A stretch of DNA of 64,000 nucleotides, taken from the NCBI RefSeq assembly GCF_044464525.1, contig NZ_JBIQLE010000006.1:75760-139759 (forward strand), in the 5' to 3' direction. Origin of the DNA: Pusillimonas sp044464525. Its GTDB lineage: Bacteria; Pseudomonadota; Gammaproteobacteria; Burkholderiales; Burkholderiaceae_B. Below the pieces are notes generated by a model that was not told where the DNA came from, did no database searches, and saw only the letters and a list, made by a program, of their open reading frames with translations. A program made the translations under genes and the position numbers. Below are positions 45,085 through 55,918 of this stretch, in pieces (position 1 is the stretch's first letter; each line of letters opens with the position of its first letter).

Positions 45085-46260
45085 ATGTCCCGCCTTGCCA
45101 AGCGCACCGATCAAGTGATGCCTTTTTACGCCGTTGAGATTTTCAAGCAGGCCAGTGTTCTGAATGCGCAAGGCCGGGACATCATCAGCCTCGGTATCGG
45201 CGAACCTGACTTCACCGCGCCGGCCCAGGTAGTCGAAACACTGAACCGGGCCGCCTCGGCCGGCCTTAGCGGCTATACCTCGCCTGCCGGCCTGCCGGCT
45301 TTGCGCGAAGCGATCGCCCATTATTACGGCGATCAATTCGGCGCTTCGGTCGATCCGGCCCGGGTGGTCGTCACATCGGGCGCTTCCGGCGCCCTGCTGC
45401 TGGCCGCCATGGCGCTGATCAATCCCGGCGATGAAGTGCTGCTGGCCGACCCGGCGTATCCGGCCAACCAGAACTTCATCATGGGCGCCGGCGGCATCCC
45501 CAAGCTCATTCTCTCGACACCCGAGCAGCGCTTCCAGCTCTCGGCGCAAGACGTGCGCCGGCACTGGGGGCCCGCCACACGCGGCGTCGTCATAGCCTCG
45601 CCCAGCAATCCCACCGGCGCCTCCATCGAACGCGAAGCATTGCGTGAACTGATCGCCGAGGTTCGCGTGCGCAACGGCTTCATCATCATGGATGAAATCT
45701 ACCTGGGCTTGTACTACGGTGATGCCCCGCGCAGCGCACTGACCCTGGACGACGACATCGTCATCATCAACAGCTTCTCGAAATACTTCCACATGACCGG
45801 ATGGCGTTTGGGCTGGATGATCACGCCGCCCGCCATGATCCCCGCCATCGAAAAACTCGCCGCCAGCCTCGCCATCTGCGCCCCCTCGCTGGCCCAGCAT
45901 GCCGCCGTCACGTGCTTTGAGCCTGAGGTGATGCGAATCTACGAGCAAAGGCGGCTGTCGTTCAAGCAACGACGCGACTATCTATTGCCCGAGCTCGAGC
46001 GTATCGGGCTGCACGTACCCGTCGTGCCCGACGGTGCATTCTATGTGTATGCGGACATCCGCCGCTACAGCAATGACAGCGACGAATTTGTGCACAGGCT
46101 TTTGCACGAAGCCGGCGTAGCAACCGTGCCCGGGCGCGATTTCGGGCCTGCTCACGCCGCCCATTCAGTGCGTCTTTCGTACGCCACCGGCCTTGACCGC
46201 CTTGGCGAGGCTATCCAGCGAATGGAAACGTTCCTGAACACCCTGGGCGACCGCGCCTAG
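45085..46260 (+). CDS. Class I/II PLP-dependent aminotransferase
   Basis: 391-aa fold-type I aminotransferase. It has the N-terminal IISLGIGEPDFTAPAQV, the PLP-phosphate region VTSGASGALLLAAMAL, SPSNPTGASIEREAL (Asn for the PLP ring), MDEIYLGLYYG, and the Schiff-base Lys in NSFSKYFHMTGWRLGW (about residue 235). The terminal Arg for the substrate carboxylate is probably in HSVRLSYAT. Substrate is not determined; relatives act on aspartate or aromatic amino acids. Confidence 0.9.
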   Translation: MSRLAKRTDQVMPFYAVEIFKQASVLNAQGRDIISLGIGEPDFTAPAQVVETLNRAASAGLSGYTSPAGLPALREAIAHYYGDQFGASVDPARVVVTSGASGALLLAAMALINPGDEVLLADPAYPANQNFIMGAGGIPKLILSTPEQRFQLSAQDVRRHWGPATRGVVIASPSNPTGASIEREALRELIAEVRVRNGFIIMDEIYLGLYYGDAPRSALTLDDDIVIINSFSKYFHMTGWRLGWMITPPAMIPAIEKLAASLAICAPSLAQHAAVTCFEPEVMRIYEQRRLSFKQRRDYLLPELERIGLHVPVVPDGAFYVYADIRRYSNDSDEFVHRLLHEAGVATVPGRDFGPAHAAHSVRLSYATGLDRLGEAIQRMETFLNTLGDRA

Positions 46261-46302
46261 CCTTCGGGCCGGCCCCGACCTTTGGCGTGGGCCCGCTCTG
46301 TC

Positions 46303-47127
46303 TCACTGGCGCGGGGGGATGCCCGAGGCCAGCGACAACCTGCGCCGTTCGGCCAAGACCTTGGACCCGTACCCGCCATCGCCGGGCCCTGTCGCCCCTA
46401 CATAGCAAGCCAGGCCGCCGGTAAGCGATCCGCGGCGCTTGATGCAGTCGTGAAGTATCTGGCTTCCCACACGGATGTTTGCGATAGGATTCAGGGCTGC
46501 ATCGGGGCCGCCCTCGAAGGGTTCGAATTTTTCCTTGTGCACCCTGGTCATCACCTGCATGAGGCCTTGCGCCCCCACATGGCTCTCGGCAAAAGGGTTG
46601 TAGCGTGATTCGATCGCAATAACGGCGAGAATCAGCAAAGGATCGAGGTCTTTTTCGCGTCCGACGGCGTAAACGGTATGAGTCAACACCCCCGCCACGT
46701 CGTGGGCAATTCGGTATTTTCGCGCGATATAGCTACGCAAGGCCTGACTTTGCACCTTGGTGACGCCGGGTATGGAAAATGAATCGAGTGCGCCAAGCGC
46801 CTCGGCGAAAGTCTGGGGTTCTGCGGCGCCGTCAAGCGCGCCGGCCTCGGTATCCGACGGCAGTCGCACTTGACCGCCCGATAAACGATCAGCCAGCGAA
46901 AAGCCCGAACCGCCTGCGGCCGGCACGCCCGGCTTGAGACTGACCAGCAACGCCGCATGAATCTGTTGCGACTGATCCCGAAGCGAAGGCACGATGAAGC
47001 TCAGGGCCACGGTCACCAATACCGCGATACCCAGATAGACGGCGGCCGCATGCGTCACTTCGCCCACACGCCTTCCAAGCGTACGCACTGAACGATCCAG
47101 CAGGGAATAAGCGCCTGACATTGTCAT
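46303..47127 (-). CDS. Lytic transglycosylase (SLT domain), membrane-anchored
   Basis: 274-aa protein with one N-terminal transmembrane helix (AAAVYLGIAVLVTVALSFIV, about 27-46), a periplasmic linker and a C-terminal SLT domain. The catalytic Glu is in AVIAIESRYNPFAESHVGAQGLMQVM (about 170-195), followed by NPIANIRVGSQILHDCIKRRG. It cleaves peptidoglycan to 1,6-anhydro muropeptides. The start ATG at 47127 is preceded by AGGAG about 12 nt away; another ATG at 47121 is possible. Divergent from ubiD. Confidence 0.88.
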   Translation of the reverse strand: MTMSGAYSLLDRSVRTLGRRVGEVTHAAAVYLGIAVLVTVALSFIVPSLRDQSQQIHAALLVSLKPGVPAAGGSGFSLADRLSGGQVRLPSDTEAGALDGAAEPQTFAEALGALDSFSIPGVTKVQSQALRSYIARKYRIAHDVAGVLTHTVYAVGREKDLDPLLILAVIAIESRYNPFAESHVGAQGLMQVMTRVHKEKFEPFEGGPDAALNPIANIRVGSQILHDCIKRRGSLTGGLACYVGATGPGDGGYGSKVLAERRRLSLASGIPPRQ

Positions 47128-47237
47128 GGCTTGAATCTGCTCCTTTAGAGGCCACGCAAACAACGGGCCTCAAGCAATAAAATAGCGAACTCGATGTTAA
47201 CCTTAGACGTCCGTCAAAACCACTCAGCGAGAATTAC

Positions 47238-48782
47238 TTGAAATACCGTGACCTGCGGGACTTCATCGCGCAGCTAGAAGGCGCAGGCCAGCTCAAGCGC
47301 ATCGCCCACCCTGTTTCAACCGCCCTGGAAATGACCGAGATCAGCGACCGGGTGCTGCGCGCCGAGGGGCCGGCCCTGCTGTTCGAGCACCCCATGCATG
47401 GCGGCCGGCGCGCCTCCATGCCTGTATTGACGAATCTGTTCGGAACACCTCAACGCGTGGCGCAGGGCATGGGAGCCGACGACGTCGCTTCCTTGCGCGA
47501 CATTGGCGAGCTGCTGGCATCGTTACGAGAGCCCGAAGCCCCTCGCGGCTTGCGAGACGCTTTCGCCAAAGTATCCATGCTGAAGTCGGCCCTGTGGGAC
47601 ATGGCTCCCAAACGCATCCGCAACCCGGCCTGCCAAGAAATCGTGCTGGAAGGCAACGACGTCGATCTGAACAATATTCCCCTGCAGACCTGTTGGCCCG
47701 AAGATATCGCCCCGCTGCTTACCTGGGGTCTTGTGATCACGCGTGGACCCAATGCCCGCCGCCAGAACCTCGGCATCTACCGGCAGCAGATCATCGGCCG
47801 CAACAAACTCATCATGCGCTGGCTGTCGCATCGGGGCGGCGCGCTCGATTTTCGCGACCATGCGCTGGCCCACCCCGGCACGCCGTTTCCAATCGCCGTC
47901 GCCTTGGGCGCCGACCCGGCCACCACGTTAGGCGCGGTAACCCCTGTGCCCGACAGCCTTTCCGAATACCAGTTTGCAGGCCTGCTAAGGGGCTCCCGCA
48001 CCGAAGTCGCGGCGGCCCTGGGAAGCGACCTGACTGTTCCTGCGTTTGCGGAAATCGTCCTGGAAGGCCATATATTGCCCTCAAGCCACCCGCAAGCGCT
48101 TGCGCCGCAAGTACCCGAAGGCGTTCGCCCGCCAGCCGACAAAGCCTATGAAATGGCGCTTGAGGGCCCCTACGGAGATCACACCGGGTACTACAACGAG
48201 CAAGACTGGTTCCCCGTCTTTACCGTAGAGCGCGTCACGATGCGCCGCAATCCCATCTATCACAGCACCTATACAGGCAAGCCCCCCGATGAGCCGGCCG
48301 TACTGGGCGTGGCCCTGAACGAGGTGTTCGTGCCGCTGCTGCGCCGACAGCTTCCGGAAATCGTCGATTTCTACTTGCCGCCCGAAGGGTGCAGCTATCG
48401 CCTGGCCGTCATTTCGATCCGCAAGCAGTACGCAGGCCATGCCAAACGGGTCATGTTCGGCCTGTGGAGCATATTGCGGCAGTTCATGTATACGAAATTC
48501 ATTATCGTTGTCGACGACGATGTGAACATACGCGATTGGAAAGAAGTGGTGTGGGCCATGACCACCCGCATGGACCCGGCACGCGACACATTGCTGGTCG
48601 AGAACACGCCCATCGATTACCTGGACTTTGCCTCGCCGGTCTCGGGGCTGGGCGGAAAAATGGGCATGGACGCCACCAATAAATGGCCGGGCGAAACGGA
48701 TCGCGAGTGGGGCCGGCCTATCCGCATGGACGACGACGTGAAGGCGCGTGTCGACGCCATGTGGAGCGATTTGGGCCTTTAA
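47238..48782 (+). CDS. ubiD: 4-hydroxy-3-polyprenylbenzoate decarboxylase
   Basis: Prenylated-FMN-dependent decarboxylase of ubiquinone synthesis. The 514-aa protein matches UbiD from KYRDLRDFIAQLEGAGQLKRI through NIPLQTCWPEDIAPLLTWG, NLGIYRQQIIGRNKLIMRWLSHRGGA, EGPYGDHTGYYNEQDWFPVF (Glu and prFMN site) and VDDDVNIRDWKEVVWAMTTRMDP. The start is a TTG at the conserved N-terminus; no ATG fits. The UbiX partner is not in the window. Confidence 0.95.
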   Translation: MKYRDLRDFIAQLEGAGQLKRIAHPVSTALEMTEISDRVLRAEGPALLFEHPMHGGRRASMPVLTNLFGTPQRVAQGMGADDVASLRDIGELLASLREPEAPRGLRDAFAKVSMLKSALWDMAPKRIRNPACQEIVLEGNDVDLNNIPLQTCWPEDIAPLLTWGLVITRGPNARRQNLGIYRQQIIGRNKLIMRWLSHRGGALDFRDHALAHPGTPFPIAVALGADPATTLGAVTPVPDSLSEYQFAGLLRGSRTEVAAALGSDLTVPAFAEIVLEGHILPSSHPQALAPQVPEGVRPPADKAYEMALEGPYGDHTGYYNEQDWFPVFTVERVTMRRNPIYHSTYTGKPPDEPAVLGVALNEVFVPLLRRQLPEIVDFYLPPEGCSYRLAVISIRKQYAGHAKRVMFGLWSILRQFMYTKFIIVVDDDVNIRDWKEVVWAMTTRMDPARDTLLVENTPIDYLDFASPVSGLGGKMGMDATNKWPGETDREWGRPIRMDDDVKARVDAMWSDLGL

Positions 48783-48784
48783 GC

Positions 48785-48830
48785 CCGCTCGCGCGCGCTT
48801 AAGACTGGCCTGCCTAGGCCCCGCGAGCGG
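48785..48830. terminator. Nested palindrome between convergent ubiD and YqjK-like genes
   Basis: A 9-bp outer stem (48785-48793 with 48822-48830) encloses a 4-bp ggcc/ggcc stem. It begins 3 bp after the ubiD stop. It has no T tract but is placed to end transcripts from both sides. CTTTACACAG follows at 48831, a string also present in the big palindrome near 4679. Confidence 0.45.
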
Positions 48831-48862
48831 CTTTACACAGCAGCAGGCGAATACCGTATGGC

Positions 48863-49234
48863 TTAGCGCCGCCTGCCTGCCCTGTTGTCGTTGCTGTCGC
48901 CGCCCATATTACGTGCGACTTGCCAGCTTAATAGCAGGCCGGCGCCCAGACGCAATAGCCGGTGTCGTTTCCGCACGCCCGAAAGCAGGGCCGATGCGGT
49001 GGACACGATGAAGGGGTAGCGTCGCACAAGATTCAACCCCTGAAACATCCAGTCGGTAGGTCGCTTGCGGCTTACCGATGCCGGCAACAGGCCGCGCAGC
49101 AAGGCCGACGGCTTCAGGTCTTGGCCGAGGCGCCGAAAACTGTTTCCCAGCGTTTGGCGCTCGATGGCGGCGCGTGCCCGCAACAGTTCTATTTTTACTT
49201 CGCGCAACCGTGCGGCCGAGGGTTTTTTAGCCAT
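48863..49234 (-). CDS. YqjK-like small hypothetical protein
   Basis: 123-aa basic protein, last of a three-gene set resembling the E. coli yqjD-yqjE-yqjK order. The start at 49234 (MAKKPSAARLREVKIEL) has GGAGG upstream and overlaps the end of the YqjE-like gene by 8 bp. It has an Arg/Leu-rich N-terminal helix and a weak hydrophobic stretch near the C-terminus (LLRLGAGLLLSWQVA). Function unknown; the YqjK label rests mainly on position. Confidence 0.6.
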   Translation of the reverse strand: MAKKPSAARLREVKIELLRARAAIERQTLGNSFRRLGQDLKPSALLRGLLPASVSRKRPTDWMFQGLNLVRRYPFIVSTASALLSGVRKRHRLLRLGAGLLLSWQVARNMGGDSNDNRAGRRR

Positions 49235-49634
49235 GCCGGCCTCCTCTGTCGTCGGGTTCGTCAGGTTCACGCAGACGCTCGGCCAATGCGATGTCGCGCT
49301 TGAGCTCGTCGAGCGTTGCGGAAAAAGGCGAAGGCCCGTTGCTTAGGCAATGCCAGACTCCTGCAAAAAGGCCCAGGCCCAGTATGGCGTAAATGAGGGC
49401 GAGCACGCCCAGCGCCAGGTAGCGTTCTTCGGTCGGCCAAAAATACAACGCAACCGCCACCGAAAACACCAACAAGGCCAGGCCGGCAAACAGCAGCCCG
49501 CCCAAGGCCATGCACAGAACCCGGATAAGACGCGACTTTTCGCCCGAGGCTTCAAGGGAAAAGAGCTCGAGCCGCGTGCGGGCCATCGACAACACCGTGG
49601 TTACGAGGTCTCCGACAGAGTGTCTTAGCGCCAT
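49227..49634 (-). CDS. Phage-holin-like/YqjE family membrane protein
   Basis: 135-aa protein with two transmembrane helices (about 37-60, LCMALGGLLFAGLALLVFSV, and 70-90, LALGVLALIYAILGLGLFAG). A polar helix before them has LVTTVLSMARTRLELFSLEASGEKSR, the YqjE/Actinobacterial-type holin pattern. It is not a phage gene: no phage genes surround it. Second gene of the YqjD/YqjE/YqjK-like operon. Confidence 0.75.
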   Translation of the reverse strand: MALRHSVGDLVTTVLSMARTRLELFSLEASGEKSRLIRVLCMALGGLLFAGLALLVFSVAVALYFWPTEERYLALGVLALIYAILGLGLFAGVWHCLSNGPSPFSATLDELKRDIALAERLREPDEPDDRGGRHG

Positions 49635-49710
49635 AACTCCCCTTTTGGTTGTGGCCGCGGCCCGGCCCTACGGGTTACCAAGGCGGGCCGAGGCGAGTTT
49701 TTCAGCCTGC

Positions 49711-50031
49711 TTAGTTGCGGCTGATGAGCATACCCACCAGTAACCCGGCAAGCCCGGCAAGCCCGGCAGCCTGCCACGGGTTGTCGTGGACATAGTCATC
49801 GGTGGCGCGAGCCGCCTGCCGGCCCTTGGCAAGAACCGCGTCTTGCGCATCGTACAGAGCGACACGGCTGCGACGCAGCGACTCCATGGCTTTTTCACGC
49901 AACTCGGTGGCTTTGTCGCCGGTGGCGTCCGCCGCCTCGCGCAAAAGCTTTTCGGCATCGTCGAGGCTTTCTTTTACGCTGTCTATGAACTGGTCCTCTT
50001 TGGTTTGGAGGTCATCTTTGCTTCGTGCCAT
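49711..50031 (-). CDS. DUF883 (YqjD/ElaB family) membrane-anchored protein
   Basis: 106-aa protein with a long charged helix rich in Asp, Glu, Lys and Ala (KESLDDAEKLLREAADATGD) and one C-terminal membrane anchor ending GLAGLLVGMLISRN. Preceding DDYVHDNPWQAAG is the DUF883 signature. Family members tether ribosomes to the inner membrane in stationary phase in E. coli. First gene of the three-gene set. Confidence 0.85.
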   Translation of the reverse strand: MARSKDDLQTKEDQFIDSVKESLDDAEKLLREAADATGDKATELREKAMESLRRSRVALYDAQDAVLAKGRQAARATDDYVHDNPWQAAGLAGLAGLLVGMLISRN

Positions 50032-50121
50032 GGTTAGGCTCCTTTTGGAAGTTAAAAAATACCGCCATCGTCAATTCGATATTAGCGGAACCAGCAAACT
50101 AATTTATTGACAGTCGTCATG

Positions 50122-50850
50122 TTATTTGAGTTCAGTTACCTCAACGGTGGAAGAAACGCCTTGCTGCCGGCTCTCTTGCCTCATGACCATGTTCATTTCA
50201 GGGCAGAACCAGTCGGTAACGGTTGAGTTGATCTCGGGAATGGGCAGCACCAATCCGCTGAACGATGCCTGAGTTGATTCAATGACCCGAGAATAATTGA
50301 TCGGCCAGCACGATTGCCGGCCCGCCGCTGTATCTATCAAGGCTTTCTCGCCTACGGTTTTAGCACCCGTATGCACCACGACCGGCTTGGCGTCTACGCC
50401 CTTGTGATCAACGTTGATCTGAAAATTGCGAGCTGGAAAGGTTTGCCCCGCACGCGTGATGGGCTCGCCGTACGAGAACAGCCCCAGCATGCGCAGGTCG
50501 AACTTGCCTTCGACAGGCTCACGCCCGCCCTGTTCTGTCTGGCGCTCGAAGCTTGCGTTTCCGTCGCGCAGCGTCATCCAGTAGTCAAGGTTGGACTTGC
50601 CCGCGGGAAGGCCGGCCAGGCCAAATGTGGCAACACCGCTAACACGCGCCTGACAATCGCCGTTGGCCGCCTTCTTGACTTCGGAAAAAGCAAGATCTGC
50701 CCCCAGACGCAAGGCGCCCGAGCCGTCGAGACGCAGTTTCCCTTGTTCGTGCATGAAAGGGGCGTCGCATAGGCCGGCCGCCGCGGGGGCGGCGTGCAAA
50801 CCGAACATCAGAAAAGGCAGGATAAGAGCCGTTCGTGCCGCCAAGTGCAT
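50122..50850 (-). CDS. Secreted/periplasmic protein of unknown function
   Basis: 242-aa protein with a Sec signal peptide (MHLAARTALILPFLMFGLHAAPAAA, cleavage near residue 25). The mature part has four or more Cys (CDAPF, GDCQARV, RQSCWP, WFCPEM) that could form disulfides in the periplasm. Start ATG at 50850 has AAGGTGA upstream. No catalytic motif is recognised. It lies between the YqjD-like operon and upp, all on the minus strand. Confidence 0.7.
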   Translation of the reverse strand: MHLAARTALILPFLMFGLHAAPAAAGLCDAPFMHEQGKLRLDGSGALRLGADLAFSEVKKAANGDCQARVSGVATFGLAGLPAGKSNLDYWMTLRDGNASFERQTEQGGREPVEGKFDLRMLGLFSYGEPITRAGQTFPARNFQINVDHKGVDAKPVVVHTGAKTVGEKALIDTAAGRQSCWPINYSRVIESTQASFSGLVLPIPEINSTVTDWFCPEMNMVMRQESRQQGVSSTVEVTELK

Positions 50851-50973
50851 TGCATCACCTTGATTGAAGGGCAACAGTTACATCCTACCTGCTTTGCGCG
50901 GCCCATGTGAGCCGGAGCGGTGCAAAAAGGTTATCAATATCTTACAGCGACCACCTGCGGCCTGCGGTTTTTT

Positions 50974-51612
50974 TTAATCGTCTTTCTGTTTGGTGCCGAA
51001 TATGCGGTCGCCTGCGTCGCCCAGGCCAGGAATAATGTAGCCGTTGGCATTCAGATGACTGTCAATGGAAGCCGTGAAGATTTGTACGTCGGGATGGACG
51101 GCTTCGACCGCACTGATACCCTCTGGCGCAGCCACCAGCACCAGCGCACGGATGTTGCGGCATCCGGCTTTTTTGAGCATGTCGATGGTGGCGACCATGG
51201 TGCCCCCCGTCGCCAGCATGGGGTCCACGATAAGGGCCAGGCGTTGCTCAAGGGAACCAACCAGGCGTTCGAGGTAAGGCTGGGCTTCAAAGGTTTCCTC
51301 ATCGCGCGCAATGCCCACCGCACTGACCTTGGCGCCCGGAATCAGCGTAAGAACCCCTTCGAGCATACCGATGCCGGCGCGCAATATGGGCACCACTGTC
51401 ACCTTCTTTCCTGCCAGCTTTTCCACCGCGATCTGGCCACACCAGCCTTGCACCGTGGTGGGTTCCAGCGGCAAATCTTTTGTGGCTTCGTACGTAAGCA
51501 GCGCAGCAATCTCTTGCGACATCTCGCGGAAGTTCTTGGTGCTGAGGTCGGCTCGCCGCATCAAACCCAGCTTGTGGCGTATCAGCGGATGGCGAATTTC
51601 GTTTATGGACAT
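50974..51612 (-). CDS. upp: Uracil phosphoribosyltransferase
   Basis: Salvages uracil to UMP with PRPP. The 212-aa protein has normal length when started at the ATG at 51612 (MSINEIRHPLIRHKLGLMRR); the frame is open upstream but overlaps dacB. Seen are PILRAGIGMLEGVL, the PRPP-binding VDPMLATGGTMVATID (about 128-143), and the uracil site GYIIPGLGDAGDRIFGT near the C-terminus. Confidence 0.96.
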   Translation of the reverse strand: MSINEIRHPLIRHKLGLMRRADLSTKNFREMSQEIAALLTYEATKDLPLEPTTVQGWCGQIAVEKLAGKKVTVVPILRAGIGMLEGVLTLIPGAKVSAVGIARDEETFEAQPYLERLVGSLEQRLALIVDPMLATGGTMVATIDMLKKAGCRNIRALVLVAAPEGISAVEAVHPDVQIFTASIDSHLNANGYIIPGLGDAGDRIFGTKQKDD

Positions 51613-51655
51613 GGTTTTAATTAATCTGCGAAGGTATGGGCCGGCATGATGGGCA

Positions 51656-53110
51656 TCAACGGGCCGCCAGCCAGGAAATGAGCGCATCGTCGAACCGGCG
51701 GATGGCTGTGGCGCGCTCGCCATTGGCCAGGCTGACCACAATATAACGCTTGCCGCTGGCGCCCAGGACATATCCGGCCAGGGCACGGGCATCGCGCAAG
51801 GTGCCCGTCTTGAGATGCGCCATGCCGCGGACTTCGTCCTGGCGCAGGCGCCGCCGCATCGTACCATCGACGCCGGCGATCGCCAGAGAGGAAACGAACT
51901 CGGGCATAAGGGGTGAGCGCCAGGCAGCCTCCAGCATGCCCGCCAGGCCGTCAGCCGTCAGGCGTTCGGCTCTGGACAGGCCCGAGCCGTTATCGATATG
52001 CCAGCCCCGGGTGTCCACGCCCTGCTCATGCAGCAACGCCAAGGCGGCCTGGGAGCCGCTTGCCGTCGTGGCCGGCCGGCCTCCGTTTTCGGCGGCAAGT
52101 GTCAGCAACAACAGCCGCGCCATGACGTTGTTGCTTTGCTTGTTGACCTGGCGAATGGTGTCGGCCAGGGTTTCGGAATCGCTCCACGCGATGAGCTGGG
52201 CATTGCCGGGAACCTTGCCAGGCCCTATGCCCTTGGCCAGCGTGCCGCCCAATTCCCGCCATAAGTGCCGGAACATGCCTGCAAAGTGTTCGGGCTGGGT
52301 TCTTACCAAGCGGTAGATGCTGAACTCGCCGCAAGACCCTGCCGCCGAGCCGGCAACTTCGATGATTGTCGTCGCGCCCGTTTGACGCGCCCGGGCGGAA
52401 ACCGACGGCGAGCCGGGGCAGACCGCGTCGCTGTAGCCCACTTCGCCCACCACTTTCACGCCCGGCAGCGGTGGGTCAACGATCGGAATCCACTTTTTCC
52501 CCACCGCGTCGGGTACGAACAATAGGCGCGCGGCGCCAAGGCCCACCATCATGGCGTCGGGGCTGGCGTTGTAGGGGCGGTCGCCCGAAGCGTCGAACTC
52601 ATTGGGATCAATGGCAACCTGGCCGAAGATGGAACGGTCTACCACGACCTCGCTTAGATTCTTTATGCCCCGCAGCCGAAGTTCACGCAATAAGAACCAC
52701 AGTTCTTCCTGGGTCATGAACGGGTCGCCCGACGCCTTGATGTACAAAGGCCCCCGCAAGCCGCCCTGCTCGTCGATTCGAGCGCCGTGCCCCGATAACA
52801 GTTCTGTGCGCCAACGATACTCTGGGCCCAGGCCCGACAGCGCCGCCCAGGTGGTAACCATTTTCATGACTGAGGCTGGGTTGCGCGGCACGCCCGGATT
52901 GAGTTCGATCAGGCGCTGCCCGCCAAGCTCTTGCACGACCAGGGAAACGTCTGCCTGCTGCACGCCGGCCGACCGCCACGCCTGTTCAAGCTCGGGCGGC
53001 AGCGCCTGGGCGCCCGCAGTCGCGGCTAAAGCTGCGCCGCAAGCCAGCGCAACGGCCGCCGCTTGACATGCAAAACGCAACACACTGTGAAAAAACAGGG
53101 ACACCATCAT
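51656..53110 (-). CDS. dacB: D-alanyl-D-alanine carboxypeptidase/endopeptidase (PBP4 family)
   Basis: Periplasmic serine peptidase S13 acting on peptidoglycan. The 484-aa protein starts near 53110 and has a signal peptide ending AATAGAQA (about residue 35). The three penicillin-binding motifs are NPASVMKM (SxxK, Ser80), KQSNNVMARLLL (SxN) and AHLKTGTL (KTG). A GTG start 15 codons upstream is possible. It precedes upp on the same strand by 43 bp. Confidence 0.92.
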   Translation of the reverse strand: MMVSLFFHSVLRFACQAAAVALACGAALAATAGAQALPPELEQAWRSAGVQQADVSLVVQELGGQRLIELNPGVPRNPASVMKMVTTWAALSGLGPEYRWRTELLSGHGARIDEQGGLRGPLYIKASGDPFMTQEELWFLLRELRLRGIKNLSEVVVDRSIFGQVAIDPNEFDASGDRPYNASPDAMMVGLGAARLLFVPDAVGKKWIPIVDPPLPGVKVVGEVGYSDAVCPGSPSVSARARQTGATTIIEVAGSAAGSCGEFSIYRLVRTQPEHFAGMFRHLWRELGGTLAKGIGPGKVPGNAQLIAWSDSETLADTIRQVNKQSNNVMARLLLLTLAAENGGRPATTASGSQAALALLHEQGVDTRGWHIDNGSGLSRAERLTADGLAGMLEAAWRSPLMPEFVSSLAIAGVDGTMRRRLRQDEVRGMAHLKTGTLRDARALAGYVLGASGKRYIVVSLANGERATAIRRFDDALISWLAAR

Positions 53111-53264
53111 CACACCATGGCCCGATGAAAAAACACCAGCATACCGAAACTGCACGGCTGGAAGCTAGCATTCGGGGCGGGAAATTACGGCAAGGTTCGG
53201 GGCCAGGCCCGCCATAAGGCTAAAATTGCATGTTGACCACCGCATAGCACCAGACCTCCAACGC

Positions 53265-54304
53265 GTGAACACCTCGCTTCAACTGTCGCAATTCGACTAT
53301 TACCTTCCCCCCGAGCTTATCGCCCAGACTCCCGCGGCCACGCGGCGCGGCAGCAAGCTGCTGCATCTGGACGCCGCTTCCCGTCTCCACGACCGGCATT
53401 TCACCGATCTGCCCGCGTTGCTGCGCCCCCACGACCTGCTGGTGTTGAACAACACCCAGGTCATCAAGGCCCGACTGCGCGGCCAAAAAGACAGTGGCGG
53501 CAAGGTCGAGATATTGGTCGAACGCATCACCGGGCCGACCACCGCGCTGGCCCACATCAAGGCCAGCAAGTCGCCCAAGCCTGGCGCCGCACTGCACTTG
53601 TCAGACGGCGCCTTTACAGCCAGTGTCACCGGCCGCCAGGATGAGCTGTTCGAACTGGAGTTCCCTGGGCGTGTGCTTGAACTGCTGGAAAGACACGGCG
53701 CAACGCCGCTGCCGCCGTACATTACGCACGAAGCGCAGGCCCAGGACGAAGAGCGGTACCAGACGGTATACGCTCAGTCTCCCGGCGCCGTGGCCGCACC
53801 CACCGCAGGCTTGCATTTTGACCAGCCCATGCTTGATGCGCTGGCCGCGCAGGGCGTCGAGCATTGTTTCGTGACGCTGCACGTGGGCGCGGGCACCTTT
53901 CAGCCCGTGCGGGTAGAAGACCTTTCCCAGCATCAGATGCACGCTGAACGCTACGTGGTTTCGCAAGACGTCATTCGACAAATTGAAGCCGCCCGCCGCA
54001 ACGGAGGCCGGATCATTGCCGTGGGCACCACCAGCGTGCGCGCCCTGGAGTCCGCCGCAGCACATGCAGACTGCGGCCCGGACCCCTTCGAAGGCGACAC
54101 CCGCCTGTTCATCACGCCGGGCTACCGCTTTCGATACGTCGATGCGCTGATAACCAACTTCCATTTGCCCAAATCAACGCTCTTGATGCTGGTATCCGCC
54201 TTGGCCGGCATGGAGCCAATACAGCGGGCATACGCTCATGCGGTACAGTGCCGCTATCGTTTTTTTAGCTATGGCGACGCCATGTTCATCGAAACCCCAC
54301 TATC

Positions 54305-54308
<4 letters not shown>
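53265..54308 (+). CDS. queA: S-adenosylmethionine:tRNA ribosyltransferase-isomerase
   Basis: Makes epoxyqueuosine on tRNA by transferring the ribosyl part of SAM. The 347-aa protein begins at a GTG (VNTSLQLSQFDYYLPPELIAQTPA), fitting the family's N-terminus; an upstream TTG would add 13 residues. Signatures are LLVLNNTQVIKARLRGQK, PLPPYI, QSPGAVAAPTAGLHF and FLHVGAGTF-like FVTLHVGAGTFQPV. The stop overlaps the tgt start (ATGA). Confidence 0.95.
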
Positions 54309-55441
<1,133 letters not shown>

Positions 55442-55524
55442 CCCTAGATATCGCTACAATAGAAGATTCGGTTTTTTTGAACCTTCCTTACAAATACTTT
55501 CACAGTCACGACCAGGAGCCATAC

Positions 55525-55869
55525 ATGCAGGCAGTCGATCTACTCAATCTCATAACCGCACAAGCGGCGGGCGACGCCACGAGCGGGCTGATGGGCATGC
55601 TGCCTATCATCCTGATGTTCGTCATCCTGTATTTCTTGATGATCCGTCCCCAAATGAAACGCCAGAAAGAACATCGCAACCTGGTGGCCGCATTGGCCAA
55701 GGGCGATGAAGTCATCACTTCGGGCGGCATGCTGGGCAAGGTCACCAAGGTGGGAGACAGCTATATCACGGTCGAAGTGGCCGAGCTGGCCGACAAACCG
55801 GTCGAGGTCGTCCTGCAGCGCACTTCGGTGTCAAACGTACTGCCCAAGGGCACCATCAAGGCGCTGTAG
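55525..55869 (+). CDS. yajC: Preprotein translocase subunit YajC
   Basis: Small accessory membrane protein of the SecDF-YajC complex. The 114-aa form starts at the ATG at 55525, which has AGGAG upstream. One N-terminal helix (MLPIILMFVILYFLMIRPQMKR, about 28-49) is followed by the typical cytoplasmic SH3-like part, LVAALAKGDEVITSGGMLGKV. Confidence 0.95.
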   Translation: MQAVDLLNLITAQAAGDATSGLMGMLPIILMFVILYFLMIRPQMKRQKEHRNLVAALAKGDEVITSGGMLGKVTKVGDSYITVEVAELADKPVEVVLQRTSVSNVLPKGTIKAL

Positions 55870-55918
55870 TCCCATCGCGCCGGGCCTAGCGCCCTGAAGC
55901 CCGGAGGATGGTTCCACC

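Noticed and set aside
49227..49634. Prophage remnant suggested by a holin-like protein
   Set aside because: Neighbours match the chromosomal yqjD-yqjE-yqjK pattern and no phage genes are present.
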